A stretch of 64,000 nucleotides of DNA from Neorhizobium sp. JUb45 (GTDB lineage Bacteria > Pseudomonadota > Alphaproteobacteria > Rhizobiales > Rhizobiaceae): assembly GCF_004343585.1 (NCBI RefSeq), contig NZ_SLYW01000010.1:62001-126000 (forward strand). Direction: 5' to 3'. Made by a program: the position numbers and the translations under genes. Below, piece after piece: positions 32,299 through 40,077 of this stretch; within the stretch, counting starts at the first letter, position 1, and each line of letters starts with the position of its first letter. The notes under the pieces were generated by a model. That model did not search any database, had not been told where the DNA came from, and saw nothing but the letters and a program-made list of their open reading frames with translations.

Positions 32299-32592
32299 GT
32301 TTCGGCTTTTGATGTGCAGCATCGGATAGTGTTCGTAGTGACCGATGCCCTGGGCGACGATGGGATCGCGGGCTGTTATCTCCGCGATATCGTGATCGTC
32401 TCCGATACTGAACAGGGACACGCCGTAAGTACCGCTCGGATCGATGACGGGTCCATGTGCAATGATCGTGCCTTCGCCAAGCAGGTCATTCAGGAAATCA
32501 CTGTGGCGACCCATCCAGACCTTCTCTTCGTCGGTAAGGGTCGCCAGAAAATCGGCCCGTGGCGGGATGTATTTACACAGAAAATGTTTCAC
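32296..32592 (-). CDS. YciI-like protein
   Basis: A 98-residue protein from a GTG at 32592, chosen because AAGGAG lies seven bases upstream. The YCII pattern is visible: KHFLCKYIPPRADFLATLTD, HSDFLNDLLGEGTIIAHGPV, DPSGTYGVSLFSIGDDHDIA and the C-terminal HYEHYPMLH. The fold is a ferredoxin-like dimer with a conserved His/Asp pair; no general reaction is known. It lies just downstream of copA in the same direction. Confidence 0.85.
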   Translation of the reverse strand: MKHFLCKYIPPRADFLATLTDEEKVWMGRHSDFLNDLLGEGTIIAHGPVIDPSGTYGVSLFSIGDDHDIAEITARDPIVAQGIGHYEHYPMLHIKSRN

Positions 32593-32641
32593 TCTGATCT
32601 CCTTGTCTGATGGCGTTGTGGCGGTCTCGCCAGTGGCTTGC

Positions 32642-35161
32642 TCATTCAAAGCTCTTCGCCCGTAGCCGCAACGCATTGCCGATGACGCTGACGGAAGACA
32701 GCGCCATGGCGGCGGCTGCGATGATTGGCGACAGAAGCCAGCCAGTGACGGGGTAAAGCAGGCCCGCCGCGACCGGAATTCCGGCAGCGTTGTAGATGAA
32801 TGCGAAGACCAGATTCTGGCGGATGTTCCGCATCGTCGCCTGCGATAGACGCTGCGCCTTGACGATGCCGGTCAGATCGCCCTTGAGCAGCGTTACGCCT
32901 GCGCTTTCGATGGCCACATCGGTGCCCGAGCCCATGGCAATACCAACATCGGCGGCTGCAAGGGCAGGCGCGTCATTGACGCCATCGCCCGCCATGGCAA
33001 CCACCTTGCCCTCTGCCTTCAGCCGTTCCACCACGGACGCCTTCTGATCCGGCAGGACGTCGGCCTCGACCTCGTCGATGCCAAGCGTACGTGCGACGGC
33101 CTTCGCCGTAGTGCGGTTGTCGCCGGTCAGCATGACGATACGGATGCCTTCGGCGTGAAGCGCCTCGAGCGCAACACGCGTGGTTGCTTTGACCGGATCG
33201 GCGATTGCGAAGATGCCGAGCGCCCGTCCGTCCGCGCCGATATAGATTGCGGTCGCCCCGTCATGGCGCAGCGCATCGGCCTGTGTCGAGAGTGGCGCTG
33301 CGTCGATGCCATTCTCAGCCAGGAACGCGGCATTGCCGAGGGTTATTCGGCGACCTTCGATCGTGCCGAGCGCGCCCTTTCCGGTCGGGCTATCGAAATC
33401 CGCAACCTGTGGGATTGCGATACCACGCGCATTCGCTGCCGCAACGATGGCGAGCGCCAATGGATGCTCGGAAACCGCTTCGACGCCTGCCGCGATCCGC
33501 AGGATCTCATCCTCGGACTGCCCGTCGGCGGCGACGATCCGCGTGACGGCCGGCTTGCCTTCCGTCAGGGTGCCGGTCTTGTCGACGACGAGCGTGTCGA
33601 CCTTTTCCATACATTCGAGTGCTTCGGCATTCTTGATCAGCACGCCGAGACCCGCGCCCTTGCCGACGCCGACCATGATCGACATCGGGGTCGCTAGCCC
33701 GAGCGCGCAGGGGCAGGCAATGATCAGCACCGATACGGCGGCGACCAGTCCATGGGCGAGACGCGGTTCCGGTCCCCAGATCCCCCAGGCAACAAATGCC
33801 AGCACTGCGATGGCGATCACGACGGGCACGAACCAGCCCGCCACCTGATCGGCCATGCGCTGGATTGGCGCACGCGAGCGCTGTGCATCCGCCACCATCT
33901 GCACGATGCGGGCAAGCATGGTGTCGCGGCCGACCTTCTCGGCGCGGATGACCAGCGCGCCGGTCTGGTTCAGCGTGCCGCCGACGACCTTGTCGCCGGT
34001 GGCGCGGGTGACCGGCATGGATTCGCCGGTGATCATCGATTCATCGAGCGATGAGCGCCCATCCTCGACCAGGCCGTCGACGGGAACCGTCTCGCCGGGC
34101 CGGACCCGCAACCTGTCGCCGAGAACGACGGCGTCGACCGGCACGTCCTCTTCCGAACCGTCCGCGCCAATCCTGCGCGCCGTCTTGGGGGCCAGATCGA
34201 GGAGCGCCCGGATTGCGCCGGAGGTTTGTTCACGGGCGCGCAGTTCCAGCACCTGACCGAGCAGAACCAGCACGGTGATCACGGTTGCCGCTTCAAAATA
34301 GACCGCGACTGTGCCGTCCGCAGCACGGAAAGCCGCAGGGAAAACGCCAGGAACCAGTGTCGCAACAATGCTGTAGGCCCATGCCACGCCGGTGCCCATG
34401 GCAATCAGCGTGAACATGTTCAGGCTGCGATGGACCAGCGAGGCCCAGGCACGCTCGTAGAATGGCAATCCAGCCCAAAGCACCACGGGTGTCGCGAGCA
34501 GCAGTTGCACCCAGATCGATATGCGGGTCGGGATCAGATGATGCAGGGCGGGGATCAGATGCGATCCCATTTCCAGCATGAACACGGGTAGCGCCAGCAC
34601 GAGGCCGACCCAGAACCGGCGGGTCATGTCCTTCAGTTCAGGGCTTGGACCGGTATCGGCGCTCGCCACGAGTGGCTCGAGCGCCATGCCGCAGATCGGG
34701 CAGCTACCCGGACCCTCACGGCGGATCTCCGGGTGCATCGGGCAGGTCCAGATCGTGCCCTCGGGAACAGGGCCGGAGACTACGGGCGAGGTGTGACGAT
34801 GAGTGACGTGTCCATGCCCGTGATCAAGGCCGTGGCTGTGATGGTGGTGTTCGGCGTGATGTTCTTGATGGGCATAGCCGGCGGTCTGCATCGGCGCCTG
34901 ATGGTGACCATCGGGCGCGCCTTGATGCGTCTGGGGCGAGGTATCGTCCACGACGTACTGAGCTGGACCGGCCTCGAACTTCGCCTTGCATCGGGCCGAG
35001 CAGAAATAGAAAACATCGCCGCCGTAGCGTAGGGTGTTGCTTGCTGTGGCCGGATCGACGGCCATGCCACAGACCGGGTCGTTCACAAGGCGCTTGGCGC
35101 GGGTTTGCGCGCCTGCATTGTTGTGGTTCGCGCCGGTATCGTGACGCTGGTCGTTTGGCAT
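32642..35161 (-). CDS. copA: Copper-translocating P1B-type ATPase CopA, YHS/His-rich N-terminus
   Basis: A heavy-metal efflux ATPase of 839 residues from the ATG at 35161 (AAAGGGATGGG upstream). In order: a YHS-type metal domain (VNDPVCGMAVDPATASNTLR, FYFCSARCKAKFE, about residues 25-70), a histidine-rich linker (about 85-125), a heavy-metal-binding domain (WTCPMHPEIRREGPGSCPIC, GMALEP), membrane helices with the copper motif ACPCALGLATP, the phosphorylation site DKTGTLTEG, SEHPLALAI, MLTGDN and AGDGVNDAPAL. The classical CxxC HMA domain is absent; YHS and CPxCG segments replace it. It exports Cu(I) to the periplasm. A HxlR regulator gene precedes it. Confidence 0.93.
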   Translation of the reverse strand: MPNDQRHDTGANHNNAGAQTRAKRLVNDPVCGMAVDPATASNTLRYGGDVFYFCSARCKAKFEAGPAQYVVDDTSPQTHQGAPDGHHQAPMQTAGYAHQEHHAEHHHHSHGLDHGHGHVTHRHTSPVVSGPVPEGTIWTCPMHPEIRREGPGSCPICGMALEPLVASADTGPSPELKDMTRRFWVGLVLALPVFMLEMGSHLIPALHHLIPTRISIWVQLLLATPVVLWAGLPFYERAWASLVHRSLNMFTLIAMGTGVAWAYSIVATLVPGVFPAAFRAADGTVAVYFEAATVITVLVLLGQVLELRAREQTSGAIRALLDLAPKTARRIGADGSEEDVPVDAVVLGDRLRVRPGETVPVDGLVEDGRSSLDESMITGESMPVTRATGDKVVGGTLNQTGALVIRAEKVGRDTMLARIVQMVADAQRSRAPIQRMADQVAGWFVPVVIAIAVLAFVAWGIWGPEPRLAHGLVAAVSVLIIACPCALGLATPMSIMVGVGKGAGLGVLIKNAEALECMEKVDTLVVDKTGTLTEGKPAVTRIVAADGQSEDEILRIAAGVEAVSEHPLALAIVAAANARGIAIPQVADFDSPTGKGALGTIEGRRITLGNAAFLAENGIDAAPLSTQADALRHDGATAIYIGADGRALGIFAIADPVKATTRVALEALHAEGIRIVMLTGDNRTTAKAVARTLGIDEVEADVLPDQKASVVERLKAEGKVVAMAGDGVNDAPALAAADVGIAMGSGTDVAIESAGVTLLKGDLTGIVKAQRLSQATMRNIRQNLVFAFIYNAAGIPVAAGLLYPVTGWLLSPIIAAAAMALSSVSVIGNALRLRAKSFE

Positions 35162-35208
35162 TTTCCCATCCCTTTCAGTCCTGCCGGCGGTCCACAGGTG
35201 CCCCTGGC

Positions 35209-35601
35209 TCAATCTTCACCCTGCGGCATCGTCCCATGTAATTCCCAGTGTTTTGCGATAACCGGCAGGCTGGTTTCAATCCAGTCTGCCAGCGCGCGAA
35301 CTTGTGATGCCGCCTCGTTTCCCAACTCCGTCAGCGTATATTCCACGTGCGGCGGCACGATCTGGTAGGCCTTACGCTCAACCAGGCCGTCGCGTTCGAG
35401 CCCCTGCAATGTCTGCGACAGCATTCGCTCACTGATGCCGCCAACGGTACGACGCAGATCGCTGAACCGACGCGTCCCAGGTTGAAGTGCGATCAGCACG
35501 AGGATCGCCCAACGGTTGGTCATCCGCTTCAGCACGAGACGCGAAGGACAGGCTTCAGCCATCAGGTTGCCGCGACGGGTTTTCCAGTCTTTGCGGGCCA
35601 C
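35209..35601 (-). CDS. HxlR-family transcriptional regulator
   Basis: About 130 residues; the start is uncertain. GTG at 35601 has GAGGTGAA upstream, TTG at 35619 and ATG at 35562 are alternatives. The HxlR winged helix reads CPSRLVLKRMTNRWAILVLI, ALQPGTRRFSDLRRTVGGIS, ERMLSQTLQGLERDGLVERK and HVEYTLTELGNEAASQVRAL. HxlR proteins are repressors or activators responding to aldehydes, quinones or thiol stress. It is divergent from the aldehyde dehydrogenase at 35875 and upstream of copA; the palindrome at 35625-35646 lies at its own promoter. The aldehyde dehydrogenase is the more likely target. Confidence 0.88.
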   Translation of the reverse strand: MARKDWKTRRGNLMAEACPSRLVLKRMTNRWAILVLIALQPGTRRFSDLRRTVGGISERMLSQTLQGLERDGLVERKAYQIVPPHVEYTLTELGNEAASQVRALADWIETSLPVIAKHWELHGTMPQGED

Positions 35602-35624
35602 TTTCACCTCAAGATCCAACGAGG

Positions 35625-35652
35625 AGTGTCGCGCCAGTGCGACACTTTGACA
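35625..35652. promoter_or_regulatory. Perfect palindrome and -35 box between hxlR and aldehyde dehydrogenase
   Basis: AGTGTCGC-GCCAGT-GCGACACT (35625-35646) is an 8-bp perfect inverted repeat. It abuts TTGACA (35647-35652), a -35 candidate for the rightward aldehyde dehydrogenase. It is a good HxlR operator candidate. Confidence 0.6.
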
Positions 35653-35874
35653 AAGCTAATTGAAGCGATGGTACTAACGAAAGATAAGTATCAATATTAG
35701 ATGACATAAGGATGCAATTCAAACAAGGAGTGTCATCACACCGGACGGCGTTTTGGCGCTTCGACGGGCTTGCCGGAGCCGGCGCCACACATGACCCATC
35801 AACTTCGGCTTCATCACCCCGAAAGTCGCCTGCAACTCAGGTGCGTCCGGCATTTTCAACGACAGGAGTTCATT

Positions 35875-37266
35875 TTGGCTTACGCTACCATCAACCCTTA
35901 TACGGGCGAAACGCTCAAGACCTTCCCGGATGCGACGGACGCGGAGGTTCGCGATGCCATCGGCAAAGCGCATAACGCCTTCCTCGGCTGGCGGACAGCG
36001 CCTTTTGCCGAGCGTGCGCGTATCCTTCAGAAGGCGGCCGATCTGTTGCGCGCCAACAGCGACGACTACGCAAAACTGCTGACGCTGGAAATGGGTAAGC
36101 TGTTCACCGAAGCGAAGGCCGAGGTCGAACTGTCGGCGAAGATCTTCGAATATTACGTCCGCAATGCTGAGGCGCTGCTGAAGCCGGAAAAGCTGCCTGT
36201 GCTTGATGCAACTGAGGGCGAGGCGATCCTCGTTCACGAGCCGCTCGGCGTGTTGCTGGCTATCGAGCCGTGGAACTTCCCCTACTATCAGATCGCCCGC
36301 ATCATCGCGCCGCAGCTTTCGGCAGGCAACACGGTGCTGCTGAAGCATGCTTCCAACGTGCCGCAAAGTGCCGCGGCCTTCCAGGATCTGATGAAGCAGG
36401 CGGGACTGCCAGATGGCGCGTTCCGCAATCTCTACGCCACGCGGTCGCAGATCGAACTGATCCTCAATGACGATCGCGTGCATGGCGTGGCGCTGACCGG
36501 TTCGGAAGGTGCCGGGTCGGTTGTTGCGGCACAGGCCGGCAAAGCCCTGAAAAAATCAACGCTTGAACTCGGAGGCGCCGACGCTTTTGTGGTTCTCGCC
36601 GACGCCGATCTCGACAAGACGGTCAACTGGGGTGTCTTCGGACGTCACTGGAACGGCGGTCAGGTCTGCGTTTCCTCCAAGCGGATGATCGTCGTCGATG
36701 AAGTCTATGACGCATATCTGACCAAGTACCGCAAGGGTGTGGCGGGACTGGTCGCGGGCGACCCCTTCGATCCGAAGACGACGCTCGCACCTCTATCGTC
36801 GAAGGGCGCTGCGGATGAGGTGAAGGACAAGATCCGCGAGGCGGTCAAGCTCGGCGCCAAGGCCGAGGAGGTCGGTCCTCCCGTGCCTAACCAGGGCGCC
36901 TTCGTACAGCCAACCATCCTCACCGATCTCGCAGACGACAATCCGGCCCGTTACTGGGAGTTCTTTGGTCCTGTCTCGATGCTGTTCCGTGCGAAGGACG
37001 AGGCAGATGCAGTACGCATTGCCAATGACTCTCCGTTCGGCCTCGGCGGCTCGGTCTTCACCTCCAACCCCGCGCACGGTGCGCAGGTTGCTCGACAGAT
37101 CGAAACGGGTATGGTGTTCGTCAACCATCCGACCAAGGTCGAGGCGGATCTTCCGTTCGGCGGCATCAAGCGTTCGGGTTACGGCCGCGAATTGATCGGC
37201 CTTGGACTGAAAGAGTTCGTCAATCACAAGCTGATCGACATCGTCGATATCGACGCACATTTTTGA
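35875..37266 (+). CDS. NAD(P)-dependent succinate-semialdehyde dehydrogenase family protein
   Basis: A 463-residue aldehyde dehydrogenase. The TTG at 35875 is taken as start: AGGAG lies seven bases upstream, and the product then begins LAYATINPYTGETLKTFPDA as in Sad/GabD1-type enzymes. Catalytic features are EPWNFPYYQIARIIAP, KHASNVPQSA, GSEGAGSVVAAQAGK, the general base LELGGADAFVVL and the nucleophile in HWNGGQVCVSSKRMIV. The C-terminus PFGGIKRSGYGRELIGLGLK is standard. It oxidises succinate semialdehyde or related aldehydes. Divergent from hxlR. Confidence 0.92.
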   Translation: MAYATINPYTGETLKTFPDATDAEVRDAIGKAHNAFLGWRTAPFAERARILQKAADLLRANSDDYAKLLTLEMGKLFTEAKAEVELSAKIFEYYVRNAEALLKPEKLPVLDATEGEAILVHEPLGVLLAIEPWNFPYYQIARIIAPQLSAGNTVLLKHASNVPQSAAAFQDLMKQAGLPDGAFRNLYATRSQIELILNDDRVHGVALTGSEGAGSVVAAQAGKALKKSTLELGGADAFVVLADADLDKTVNWGVFGRHWNGGQVCVSSKRMIVVDEVYDAYLTKYRKGVAGLVAGDPFDPKTTLAPLSSKGAADEVKDKIREAVKLGAKAEEVGPPVPNQGAFVQPTILTDLADDNPARYWEFFGPVSMLFRAKDEADAVRIANDSPFGLGGSVFTSNPAHGAQVARQIETGMVFVNHPTKVEADLPFGGIKRSGYGRELIGLGLKEFVNHKLIDIVDIDAHF

Positions 37267-37282
37267 CGCTACGCGTTCACGT

Positions 37283-37307
37283 CGGGAGGGGGTTGCGCTC
37301 CCTCCCG
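37283..37307 (+). terminator. Hairpin after aldehyde dehydrogenase
   Basis: CGGGAGGG, 9-base loop, CCCTCCCG: an 8-bp GC-rich stem starting 17 bases after the stop codon. No clear T run, but position and stability fit a terminator. Confidence 0.6.
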
Positions 37308-37365
37308 CCACACAAGATAACCGTTACTCGAATAGGATATTTGCAGACGCGTCGTGGACACGATT

Positions 37366-37974
37366 ATGAAACGGTCTTCCAAAACTGACAGTCGCGAAAA
37401 GCGACATATGACGATCGATCGTATCATCGATGCGGCAGATCAGACGTTCAGGCATTTCGGCTATAGCAAGACAACGGTCGCGGATATTGCCGACAGCCTG
37501 GGCACGTCCAGCGCGAACATCTACCGTTTCTTCCCGACCAAGCGGCACATTCATCAGGCCCTGTGTGCTCGCATACTTGATAGTTGCTACAATATCGCCC
37601 ATGACGCGCGCCACAGTCCGGCGAGCGCGACGGTCAGGTTGCGCACGTATCTCAAAGACCACCATCGCTGGACCAACGATGTATTGCTGGATGACGCCAA
37701 CGTGCACGAAATCATTGTCGTCGCCATCGAGCACGACTGGAACGTCATCGAGCGTCATGTCGAGAGCGTTCAGGCCCTAATTTGCGAGATCATCACCGAG
37801 GGCATCCGGGATGGTGAGTTCGCCGAACAGGACCCGGTGTCGGCGACAAGATGCTTCAGTGCTGCGACGATGAACCTCTGCCATCCGCAAATAGTTGCCC
37901 AATGTAGGGACAAGCGGGCGAGCGCCAGTGTCGACGAGCTGGCTGAGTTCGCCATCCGTGCTCTGAAAAAGTAG
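37366..37974 (+). CDS. TetR-family transcriptional regulator
   Basis: A 202-residue regulator from the ATG at 37366; a GTG at 37354 is possible. The HTH is IDRIIDAADQTFRHFGYSKT, TVADIADSLGTSSANIYRFF, PTKRHIHQALCARIL, with an unrelated ligand domain (VHEIIVVAIEHDWNVIERHV). It resembles the TetR_C_7/AefR-like group rather than the THGGFY paralogues. It is downstream of the aldehyde dehydrogenase and separated from it by a hairpin. Target unknown. Confidence 0.88.
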   Translation: MKRSSKTDSREKRHMTIDRIIDAADQTFRHFGYSKTTVADIADSLGTSSANIYRFFPTKRHIHQALCARILDSCYNIAHDARHSPASATVRLRTYLKDHHRWTNDVLLDDANVHEIIVVAIEHDWNVIERHVESVQALICEIITEGIRDGEFAEQDPVSATRCFSAATMNLCHPQIVAQCRDKRASASVDELAEFAIRALKK

Positions 37975-38048
37975 AGAGACGCTGAACATGCATCGACCAG
38001 CGGCACAGCAGCTGCTTTAGCAGAGGTCGCCGCTCAGCACTGTTGCCT

Positions 38049-38378
38049 TCAACGTGCCAGTTTCTCCTGTAGACCATCTGAGGTTATCTCCTCCAGGCAT
38101 TGCAGAAGTTTGCGCACGCCATCGTGCCGCGTTGTATAATAAATCGTCTGTGCGTCCCGCCGTGTCTCGACAAGACCTGACGACCGAAGTCTTGCTAAAT
38201 GTTGGGAGAGTGCCGACTGCGACAAGCCGATTTTTCGGGATAGATCTCCAACGCTGATTTCAGTGTCGAGGAGCAGCCGCAAGATATCGAGCCGATTGCA
38301 GTTCGCCAAATGCGAAAGTAACTCGGCACTCTTGTCATGAAAAGTTTTGTCTCTGTCCTTAAGATGCACGCGTCCCAC
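38049..38378 (-). CDS. ArsR-family transcriptional regulator
   Basis: A 109-residue winged-helix protein: FHDKSAELLSHLANCNRLDI, LRLLLDTEISVGDLSRKIGL, SQSALSQHLARLRSSGLVET and wing RRDAQTIYYTTRHDGV. This matches the SoxR/BigR-like ArsR subgroup, including a cysteine in the first DNA-domain helix (ANCNRLDI) often used for redox or metal sensing in ArsR proteins. It is convergent with the TetR gene at 37366 and downstream of the broken argC. Confidence 0.87.
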   Translation of the reverse strand: MGRVHLKDRDKTFHDKSAELLSHLANCNRLDILRLLLDTEISVGDLSRKIGLSQSALSQHLARLRSSGLVETRRDAQTIYYTTRHDGVRKLLQCLEEITSDGLQEKLAR

Positions 38379-38448
38379 CGTCTTCAGTTGCGTTTGCCCA
38401 GCTGTGATGCGAGATCGAAGGAAGTCTTCCGGCGCTCCCTTGCCCAGA

Positions 38449-39343
38449 TCACCCCGAAAGCATCAGATCCATGTTTTGCACAGCAGCTCCAGACGCCCCC
38501 TTGCCGAGATTGTCGAGGACGGCGACCAGATTGATGTGCTCGTCGGCCCCAAAGACGTAGAGCTTCATTCTGTCGGTGTTGGCGAGCTCCTCAGCATCGA
38601 TCCGGACCAATGTGCTGCTTGTTTCGAGCGGCACGACGGAGACCGACGGTTTCCCCTGATAATGCGTGGCAAGAATTTCGTGGACCGACCGGATCCCCTG
38701 TCTCGGGGTAAGTTGATCGGTGAAGAGTGGCACTCTGGACTATCATTCCTTGCGACCGGTCAAGCAAATTATGAACCTTCATCTCCGGGAGATGTTTGTG
38801 GGTGAGCGTCAGACCGTAGAGGAAGGCGTTCGCCGAGATCGGATCGGGATCGTTCTCATCCTCCATCTGGGCTATAAGGCGCTTTCCACCGCCCGTGTAG
38901 CCGGAGATGGCGTTGATGCTGACAGGATAATCCTTCGGCATGATCCCGGCCATCCTGAGTGGCCGGATCAGTCCTATCGCACCTGTTGGAAAACAACCCG
39001 GATTGGCAACGAGCCGAGCTGACCGGATCGCGTCCGGCTGCGAACTGTCCATTTCTGCAAATCCATAAACCCAGTCCGGATCGACGCGGAAAGCCGTGGA
39101 CGTGTCGATGATGCGCAGATTGCTGTTTCCTTCGACCATCGCCACTGCCTCACGCGATGCGTCTTCAGGAAGGCATAGAATGGCCACATCGGCCTCATTC
39201 AGCATCTCCTCGCGAAGGCCGTGATTACGACGCTCCTGTTCGGGAATAGAAAGCAATTCGATGTCGGTGCGACGTTGCAGACGCGCGCGGATTTGCAGGC
39301 CCGTCGTGCCGTGTTCACCATCGATAAAAACTCTGGCAGCCAT
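38449..39343 (-). pseudogene. argC: argC-type N-acetyl-gamma-glutamyl-phosphate reductase, broken
   Basis: From the ATG at 39343: MAARVFIDGEHGTTGLQIRA, the catalytic cysteine in ANPGCFPTGAIGLIRPL, ISGYTGGGKRLIAQMED and THKHLPEMKVHNLLDR. It then jumps to SQGMIVQ, missing about a dozen residues that normally lie between (FVPSVGRFAQGM region). A one-base shift near 38732 follows; the next frame continues VPLFTDQLTPRQGIRSVHEI, LATHYQGKPSVSVVPLETSS and NLGKGASGAAVQNMDLMLSG. It is the compact type-2 ArgC of alphaproteobacteria (about 310 residues). Two lesions make it a pseudogene copy; a functional argC is presumably elsewhere in the genome. Confidence 0.82.
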
Positions 39344-39379
39344 ATCGTATCCCTGTCAAAAACCCGTCAATTCCATCGA

Positions 39380-39970
39380 TCAGCCCGCAATCGATCTCGA
39401 TCGCGCTGCTTCGATGAGGGAGAAACATTGCGCTCGGCATGTCTCCAGGATCTCGTCGGCGAGGGCAGAGTCGTCTGGACACGCGCGCGAAAGCATGATC
39501 GCGCCGGCGGCCTGCGCGACGATGCCCAGAGCTGAGGCACGCAGATCCGTCTCTCCTCTACCCGCAGACGCCAAACCTTTCTCGATTATTGCAGTCATGG
39601 CCTCTATACCGTCCGCGAAATTTGACCGCACGCTTTCGGGTTGGCGCACCGCGTCGCCGCCAAGCGCTGCCGCCGGGCAGCCCTGGGCAGGCGCATCCCT
39701 ATGTTCGCGAGAAATATAGAGATCGATCGCGGTCATTGCGTCGACATCCTGGTAGCGCTCATTCAGCTCCTTGAAGCCTTTGATCGTCGCTTCCCCGACC
39801 AAGTCCTCCTTCGAGCGGAAATGGTTGTAAAACCCGCCATGCGTAAAGCCCGCCTGCTCCATGAGGTCCGCGACACCAACGCCGTCGAAACCACGTTCAC
39901 GGAACAGGGAAGCCGCCGTGGCGACAATTCTGTCGCGGTTTTCCTGAGCTTTCTGCTTCGTCACGCGCAT
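39380..39970 (-). CDS. TetR-family regulator, THGGFY subgroup (paralogue 3)
   Basis: A 196-residue regulator, start MRVTKQKAQENRDRIVATAA. The HTH is LFRERGFDGVGVADLMEQAG and FTHGGFYNHFRSKEDLVGEA, close to the proteins at 15873 and 29651. The ligand domain begins IDLYISREHRDAPAQGCPAA. It is divergent from an alpha/beta hydrolase with two operator-like palindromes in the 107-base gap, one over the probable start of its own transcript. This is the best-defined regulator/operator pair of the family in the window. Confidence 0.92.
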   Translation of the reverse strand: MRVTKQKAQENRDRIVATAASLFRERGFDGVGVADLMEQAGFTHGGFYNHFRSKEDLVGEATIKGFKELNERYQDVDAMTAIDLYISREHRDAPAQGCPAAALGGDAVRQPESVRSNFADGIEAMTAIIEKGLASAGRGETDLRASALGIVAQAAGAIMLSRACPDDSALADEILETCRAQCFSLIEAARSRSIAG

Positions 39971-39998
39971 TGCAGGTTTCCTCGTCGCAGCTCGTAAA

Positions 39999-40017
39999 AA
40001 TGATAACCGACATCATT
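39999..40017. promoter_or_regulatory. Operator-like palindrome AATGAT-N7-ATCATT
   Basis: AATGATAACCGACATCATT, a 6-bp perfect inverted repeat with a 7-base spacer, 29 bases from the TetR start. On the minus strand TATAAT (40015-40020) overlaps its edge as a -10 for the tetR gene. Confidence 0.7.
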
Positions 40018-40022
40018 ATAGC

Positions 40023-40052
40023 TTGACATTTCGATGATGACCATCATTTTAT
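40023..40052 (+). promoter_or_regulatory. Promoter and second operator-like site before the hydrolase
   Basis: TTGACA (40023-40028) followed after 18 bases by TTTTAT (40047-40052). ATGATGACCATCAT (40034-40047) is a 6-bp inverted repeat with 2-base spacer lying in the spacer region; aligned as a 17-mer it matches the site at 11465 at 14 positions. Confidence 0.6.
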
Positions 40053-40077
40053 TCGGAGAATATCAAGGGGAAACCCA

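Noticed and set aside
35161..35212. Longer CopA start overlapping hxlR by four bases
   Set aside because: The ATG at 35161 has a much better ribosome-binding site and the extra residues are unlike CopA.
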